Part shown: piece after piece, positions 60,276 to 64,000 of the stretch
Layout: every line of letters starts with the position of its first letter
How positions within the stretch are numbered: position 1 is the stretch's first letter
Assembly (NCBI GenBank): GCA_049306095.1
Contig: JBAQPU010000059.1
Span: forward strand, 1 to 64,000
Source of the DNA: UBA2336 sp049306095
GTDB taxonomy: Bacteria; Bacteroidota; Bacteroidia; Cytophagales; Cyclobacteriaceae
Direction: 5' to 3'
DNA: 64,000 nucleotides
The notes under the pieces: model-generated
What the model was told of the DNA's origin: nothing
Database searches by the model: none
The model's input: the letters and a program-made list of their open reading frames with translations, nothing else
Made by a program: the position numbers and the translations under genes

Positions 60276-61352
60276 TTATCCTTGATAGGCGGCTAAGGTA
60301 TCCGCCAAAAGTTCGTACTGTTCTTTCGAATGGGCCGGAAAGTTCGCGAACCTGAGTTGACTAGTTTTAGCGGGGCCGTAGCCATCTCCGGGCTGCATTC
60401 CTTTTGCTTGCAGGTAGGCTGTGATCTTTTCCGTTTGCTCACCGCTTGAAGCAACCAAAACTGTTTTAGACCTCCATGATTCCTGTTCAACGAAGGACTT
60501 TAAATAGGTGTGATTGGTAAGGACCTGGTATAAAATGGCTGCTTTGTATTCGGTTTCTTTTCGGATGATTTGCATGCCTCTGCGCAACATGTCCTGCACC
60601 ACTTTATTGAGGAGGTAAATCCCTAACACATTTGGCGTTTCAGGAGTTTGGTTCTTTTCGGCCATGGAGACCAGCGTAGGTATGCTGTGATAGGAGCCCA
60701 AGGAAATTCCTTTTGAAAGGAGCTTTTCTGCTTTAGCGATACAGCGGTCGTTAACCATCCATACGCCCAAGCCGGCAGGTAAGCCAAAACCTTTTTGAAC
60801 AGAAAAGAAGACTGAGTCTACTTTTGTGTAATCGAAATCGGAGTAGGGGAGTGATGAAACCGCATCCACTGCGATGAGGGCTTCCTGGTTTTTCGCCCGA
60901 AGTGAATTGATGTAGTTGATTGGCATGCAAACACCCGTGCTTGTTTCATTTTGTGTAAGTGCAATCAGCTCGGCTGAAGGAATATCCAATTCTGGAAAGC
61001 CTTCACCAGCTTTTACTTCTGCCAGCGTAGCGCTCTTCCTTAACTGAACGGCAGTTTCATAAAACTTTTTTGAAAAGGCGCCATTTACCAAATGGTAACA
61101 ATTGGACTCCACCAGATTTTGGATTATACGTTCCCATATTTCTGTTGCTGAGGCGCAGAACAGAATTTGGAAATTAGGCGGGAGGTTCAATAATTCACGT
61201 AGCCCACCGGTAGCTTCCTTTGAGATCGTTTCAAAGGCTTTTGTCCGGTGTGAGAGGGAAGGTATTCCATCGCGGAAAGCTTTACGGGCGTGATCTTCTA
61301 CAGTAAAATAAAGCTGGGAAGGCCCCGGAGTAAAATTTATTTTGGATTGCAT
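60276..61352 (-). CDS. serC: phosphoserine aminotransferase
   Basis: Converts 3-phosphohydroxypyruvate to phosphoserine with glutamate. The 358-residue class V aminotransferase begins INFTPGPSQLYFTVEDHARKA, has the active-site LTQNETSTGVCMPIN and VDAVSSLPYSDFDY, and the PLP lysine in FFSVQKGFGLPAGLGVW. The C-terminal SQLRFANFPAHS is typical. It lies on the same strand as the SerB-SerA fusion, but the PIN toxin-antitoxin pair on the other strand sits between them. Confidence 0.88.
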   Translation of the reverse strand: MQSKINFTPGPSQLYFTVEDHARKAFRDGIPSLSHRTKAFETISKEATGGLRELLNLPPNFQILFCASATEIWERIIQNLVESNCYHLVNGAFSKKFYETAVQLRKSATLAEVKAGEGFPELDIPSAELIALTQNETSTGVCMPINYINSLRAKNQEALIAVDAVSSLPYSDFDYTKVDSVFFSVQKGFGLPAGLGVWMVNDRCIAKAEKLLSKGISLGSYHSIPTLVSMAEKNQTPETPNVLGIYLLNKVVQDMLRRGMQIIRKETEYKAAILYQVLTNHTYLKSFVEQESWRSKTVLVASSGEQTEKITAYLQAKGMQPGDGYGPAKTSQLRFANFPAHSKEQYELLADTLAAYQG

Positions 61353-61703
61353 GCAGTGCGATTATCGATTCGCTGATTACTAAAAAATTACTGGTTAGTC
61401 AATACACCCGGAATGATATGTTTTCCGTTCATTTGTTTAGAAATCCATTCGGGTCTGGGACACGTTTGCTGAACCTAACAATAAAACAATACCGAGTGTA
61501 GCTTTCAATCAAAATCAGGCCTCATTCCCGCCTTGGCGGGATCCTCGCCCAAAAAGCAGGTTAACGGAAGAAGGTTGCGATTGACGGCAGCTCAAAACTT
61601 GTCTTTTAGGGGTTCAGAAACACCTCTCCAGATTCGGTGGATTTTTTTAATGTTAATTTTTTTATACGTATAAAATTGATATGTTTGTCGTATAAAAGTA
61701 CAA
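61353..61703. other. intergenic region between serC and toxin-antitoxin module
   Basis: This 351-base gap holds the presumed serC promoter side and the toxin-antitoxin promoter (61661-61697). A small hairpin CCCGCC-TT-GGCGGG lies at about 61527-61540 and is a simple member of the GC-rich palindromes. A 26-codon minus-strand reading from about 61468 has no start and is not supported as a gene. Confidence 0.5.
61661..61697 (+). promoter_or_regulatory. toxin-antitoxin promoter with palindromic operator
   Basis: TTTATACGTATAAA (61661-61674) is a perfect 14-base palindrome. CGTATAAAA from its right half recurs at 61689-61697, 22 bases or about two helical turns downstream. Between them lies TATGTTTG (61680-61687), an exact TAnnTTTG -7 box, 17 bases before the antitoxin start. 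A repressor bound at these sites would cover the promoter, as in autoregulated toxin-antitoxin operons. Confidence 0.65.
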
Positions 61704-61961
61704 ATGGATGCCAAGATTACACTCAGTTTTGACGAGCAAATAATTGCCAAGGCCAAGCGATTTGCAGATTCTCAGAACATCAGTTTATCGAGGCTTACAG
61801 AAATGCTGTATAGTAAAATTGTTAGTGGGGGATATACGAACCTCGAAGAGTTACCCATTTCCGATTGGGTGAATGAATTGGCTGAAGGTAAAGCCGTTTA
61901 TAAAACCAAAAGTTCCCATCGCAAGGCTCTGAAGGCTGAGTTTTTCAAATCCCGCAAATGA
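61704..61961 (+). CDS. antitoxin of DUF6364 (ribbon-helix-helix-like) type
   Basis: An 85-residue protein with an N-terminal ribbon-helix-helix-like domain: KITLSFDEQIIAKAKRFADS then NISLSRLTEMLYSKIV. The C-terminal half is basic and probably wraps the toxin (ELPISDWVNELAEGKAV). It overlaps the PIN gene by four bases (ATGA), the usual antitoxin-first layout. It should bind the palindrome upstream to repress its own operon, which is inference from family behaviour. Confidence 0.85.
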   Translation: MDAKITLSFDEQIIAKAKRFADSQNISLSRLTEMLYSKIVSGGYTNLEELPISDWVNELAEGKAVYKTKSSHRKALKAEFFKSRK

Positions 61962-62371
61962 AGATTTTTTTGGATGCCAACATCCTTGTCTCGGTGCTGA
62001 ACAAGGAGTATCCACTGTTTACTTATTCATCCCGCATTCTTAGTTTGGCAGATCAACCTGCCTTTAAAGTTTACACTTCACCACTATGCCTGGCCATTGC
62101 ATTCTACTTTTCTGAAAAGAAAAGCGGGCGAAAAGAGGCCAAACGGAAGATTAACCTGTTATGTTCAAAGATTAACATTGCTGACATAACAAAAGTAGCC
62201 GTGCAGCAAACTATTGAGAATATAAGGGTTATTGATTTTGAGGATGGGCTTGAGTACTACACAGCGTTGAATGAAAAATGCGTGGCTCTTATTACTGAAG
62301 ACGTAAATGATTTTTACTTTTCTGAAATTGAAGTATTAACAGCACGACAATTTTTTGAAAAGTATACCTGA
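61958..62371 (+). CDS. PIN domain ribonuclease toxin (VapC-like)
   Basis: A 137-residue PIN-domain protein. Acidic active-site candidates are Asp6 in FLDANILVSVL, Asp in IDFEDGLEYYTA and Asp in LITEDVNDFYF. The middle carboxylate of the canonical four is not obvious around SPLCLAIAFYFSEKK, where SEKK might supply it. VapC toxins cleave tRNA or rRNA. It is coupled to the antitoxin by a 4-base overlap and lies opposite to the flanking serine genes. Confidence 0.87.
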   Translation: MKIFLDANILVSVLNKEYPLFTYSSRILSLADQPAFKVYTSPLCLAIAFYFSEKKSGRKEAKRKINLLCSKINIADITKVAVQQTIENIRVIDFEDGLEYYTALNEKCVALITEDVNDFYFSEIEVLTARQFFEKYT

Positions 62372-62393
62372 CTCCGGTTTTTTATTTTGAAAA

Positions 62394-64000
62394 TTAATAC
62401 AAGACCCTAAATTTAATTGTGTGATCAATAGCCCGCAGTTTGGCGATCACATCCTTGTCGTACTCTTTGTTGATGTCGGTAATCACATAGCCGATCAATT
62501 CATTTGTTTTCAAATATTGGCCCACAATATTAATTCCATGATCGGCCAATACCTGGTTGATACGCGCCAAAATACCCGGCACGTTTTCGTGAATGTGAAT
62601 CAACCGATGCGCATTTTCTAATGTTGGGAGGGTCAGGTTGGGGAAATTAACACTGTTTGAAGTACTGCCCGTGTTGATGTAATCGAGAAACTTTCCGGGT
62701 ACAAAATTTCCGATATTTTCCTGCGCCTCAGAAGTACTGCCACCAATATGCGGAGTTAAAATCGTATTGCGTAATCCCCGTAATTCTGACTGGAACTCTT
62801 CGTTATTGCTTACCGGTTCATACGGAAATACATCCACTGCGCAACCTGCTACTTTTCCCTTTTCAATATTTTCTTTCAGGGCATGAATATCCACCACGTG
62901 CCCACGACTGAGATTAATAAAAATAACACCATGCTTCATCCATTCAAATTCCCGAAGGCTGATCAGGCTGGTGTTGGACTCCCGCCCATCTACGTGCAAG
63001 GAAACCACATCAGCTCTTTCAAGCAGTTCTTTCAGTGATCTGCACTTGGTAGCGTTACCCAAGGCCAGCTTTTCTTCTGTATCGTAATACAACACGTTCA
63101 TGCCCAGCGATTCAGCAATAACAGAAAGTTGTGAGCCAATATTTCCGTACCCTACTAGTCCTAATTTTTTACCGCGCACTTCAAAACTACCTGTGGCGGA
63201 CTTGTCCCACTCGCCCTTATGCATTTTTGCAGATTTATCTGCAATGTTCCGCATCAGGATGATCATTTCGGCTACAGCCAGCTCAACTACAGAGCGCGTA
63301 TTGCTAAACGGTGCATTAAAGACCGCTACACCTTTTTTGGTGGCCGCTTTTAAATCGATTTGATTGGTGCCGATGCAGAAGGCGCCAATGGCCATTAATC
63401 GATTGGCATGCTCCAACACTTTTGCTGTCACTTCTGTTTTGGAGCGAATACCCAACACATTCACATTCTTGATTTTTGCACACAACTCTTCCTCTGTTAA
63501 TGCGGCTGAAAGGATTTCGATATTAAATCCTTCCGCCTTCAGCACCTGCAGTGCCACCGGATGGATATTTTCCAGTAACAGAACGTTGATCCGGTTTTTC
63601 GGATAAGAGATTGCGGTGTTGAGTTTGTTTAAATACAGGAATTCATCCAGACTGGGCGCAATATGATCTGCCTTGTCAATGATGTTTTCTCTCCCCACAT
63701 TCTCCGTAAAGGCATAAAATTTATTGGCAAGGCCTGCATGTTTGATTTCGTAATCGGTATAACCATCGCCAATGACGTATACATCGCCCGGGAGATTCAG
63801 TCTCTTAAGCTGTTCGACTTTTCCGTTATTAGCGGATAGGGGGTTTTCGGTATCAAATCCAATCACATTGCCTTGTTCATCAAATTGAAACCGGTTGGCA
63901 AGAATGTTTTCGGTCTTAATCCCAAATTCTGTTACGATGGGATCGATAAAGGCATGAAACCCGTTAGATATAATGTAAATATGGTCAGCATATTCCTGAA
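62394..64000 (-). CDS. serA: SerB-like phosphatase fused to D-3-phosphoglycerate dehydrogenase (partial, N-terminus outside window)
   Basis: The visible 534 residues run off the right edge. The first 130 or so are a HAD phosphatase domain of phosphoserine-phosphatase type: HIYIISNGFHAFI is motif II, a later K-rich stretch fits motif III, and VYVIGDGYTDYEI is motif IV. The rest is SerA, very like E. coli: NVLLLENIHPVA, GAFCIGTNQIDL, the NAD fold LGLVGYGNIGSQLSVIAESLGM, catalytic Arg in NLSRGHVVD, Glu in FPYEPV, His in TPHIGGSTSEAQENIG, and a C-terminal ACT domain (HIHENVPGILARINQVLADH). The frame has no stop between the domains. With serC nearby, all three steps of serine synthesis may be encoded in two genes. 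Confidence 0.9.
   Translation of the reverse strand, partial: QEYADHIYIISNGFHAFIDPIVTEFGIKTENILANRFQFDEQGNVIGFDTENPLSANNGKVEQLKRLNLPGDVYVIGDGYTDYEIKHAGLANKFYAFTENVGRENIIDKADHIAPSLDEFLYLNKLNTAISYPKNRINVLLLENIHPVALQVLKAEGFNIEILSAALTEEELCAKIKNVNVLGIRSKTEVTAKVLEHANRLMAIGAFCIGTNQIDLKAATKKGVAVFNAPFSNTRSVVELAVAEMIILMRNIADKSAKMHKGEWDKSATGSFEVRGKKLGLVGYGNIGSQLSVIAESLGMNVLYYDTEEKLALGNATKCRSLKELLERADVVSLHVDGRESNTSLISLREFEWMKHGVIFINLSRGHVVDIHALKENIEKGKVAGCAVDVFPYEPVSNNEEFQSELRGLRNTILTPHIGGSTSEAQENIGNFVPGKFLDYINTGSTSNSVNFPNLTLPTLENAHRLIHIHENVPGILARINQVLADHGINIVGQYLKTNELIGYVITDINKEYDKDVIAKLRAIDHTIKFRVLY

Noticed and set aside
61390..61470. Minus-strand 26-codon reading ending near the serC start
   Set aside because: No start codon, an upstream stop, and no recognisable family; it may be chance or a very decayed fragment.

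Overview
The window is chromosomal DNA from a member of the Bacteroidota, most likely the Cytophagales or a near relative. The phylum call rests on several features. These are TAnnTTTG-type -7 promoter boxes with no clear Shine-Dalgarno sequences, a serine-palmitoyltransferase-like enzyme, the short Bacteroidota histone-H1-like protein, DUF4159 and TlpA/DUF4369-type proteins, and the order MerR regulator / M23 peptidases / divergent alaS. The finer placement is inference. Coding density is high, and I see no rRNA, tRNA, CRISPR array, prophage or complete insertion sequence.

Layout. 1-3274 (minus): a MerR regulator cut by the window edge, a CapA-like protein and two tandem membrane-anchored M23 peptidases. 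3365-8687 (plus): alaS, gatB and a TlpA-like thioredoxin lipoprotein. 8809-9618 (minus): a DUF4159 protein followed in frame by a decayed TonB C-terminus. 9719-15787 (plus): a lipoprotein, thyA, sdaAB, a TolC/membrane-fusion pair without its pump, and ppa. 15806-20170 (minus): CPBP protease, maf, DUF1015 and a biotin carboxylase. 20248-25257: an outer-membrane protein, a serine-palmitoyltransferase-like enzyme, a 58-residue histone-like gene, a sterol-desaturase-family enzyme and small envelope proteins. 25514-30582 (plus): parE and parC, separated by a twin-hairpin direct repeat. 30773-36939: a carbohydrate locus with a divergent AraC regulator, a PhyH dioxygenase, a TIM-barrel isomerase-like protein, a GH127 and a GH13 enzyme. 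36940-37457: tandem GC-rich palindromic repeats. 37458-43855: tex (minus), then glpF-glpD-glpK. 43878-50557: an M15 peptidase, a GTP-type PEP carboxykinase, a POT-like transporter and an OPT transporter. 50636-53173 (minus): TerB-like protein and groESL. 53495-60208: a conserved hypothetical, dapA/ligA, and an ECF sigma / anti-sigma / Spy-like / outer-membrane-protein operon. 60276-64000: serC and a SerB-SerA fusion, with a PIN-type toxin-antitoxin module lying between them in the opposite direction.

How it fits together. Most genes are housekeeping: translation, DNA topology and ligation, chaperones, nucleotide and lysine/serine biosynthesis. The catabolic side shows peptide uptake beside PEP carboxykinase, which suits growth on amino acids, together with a complete glycerol pathway. 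A glycan-degradation cluster lacks a local SusCD pair. The best candidates for undescribed biology are the AraC/PhyH/isomerase/GH127/GH13 locus, the parE-parC twin-hairpin repeats, the dispersed two-hairpin repeat family, the SerB-SerA fusion, and the toxin-antitoxin promoter with its palindromic operator.
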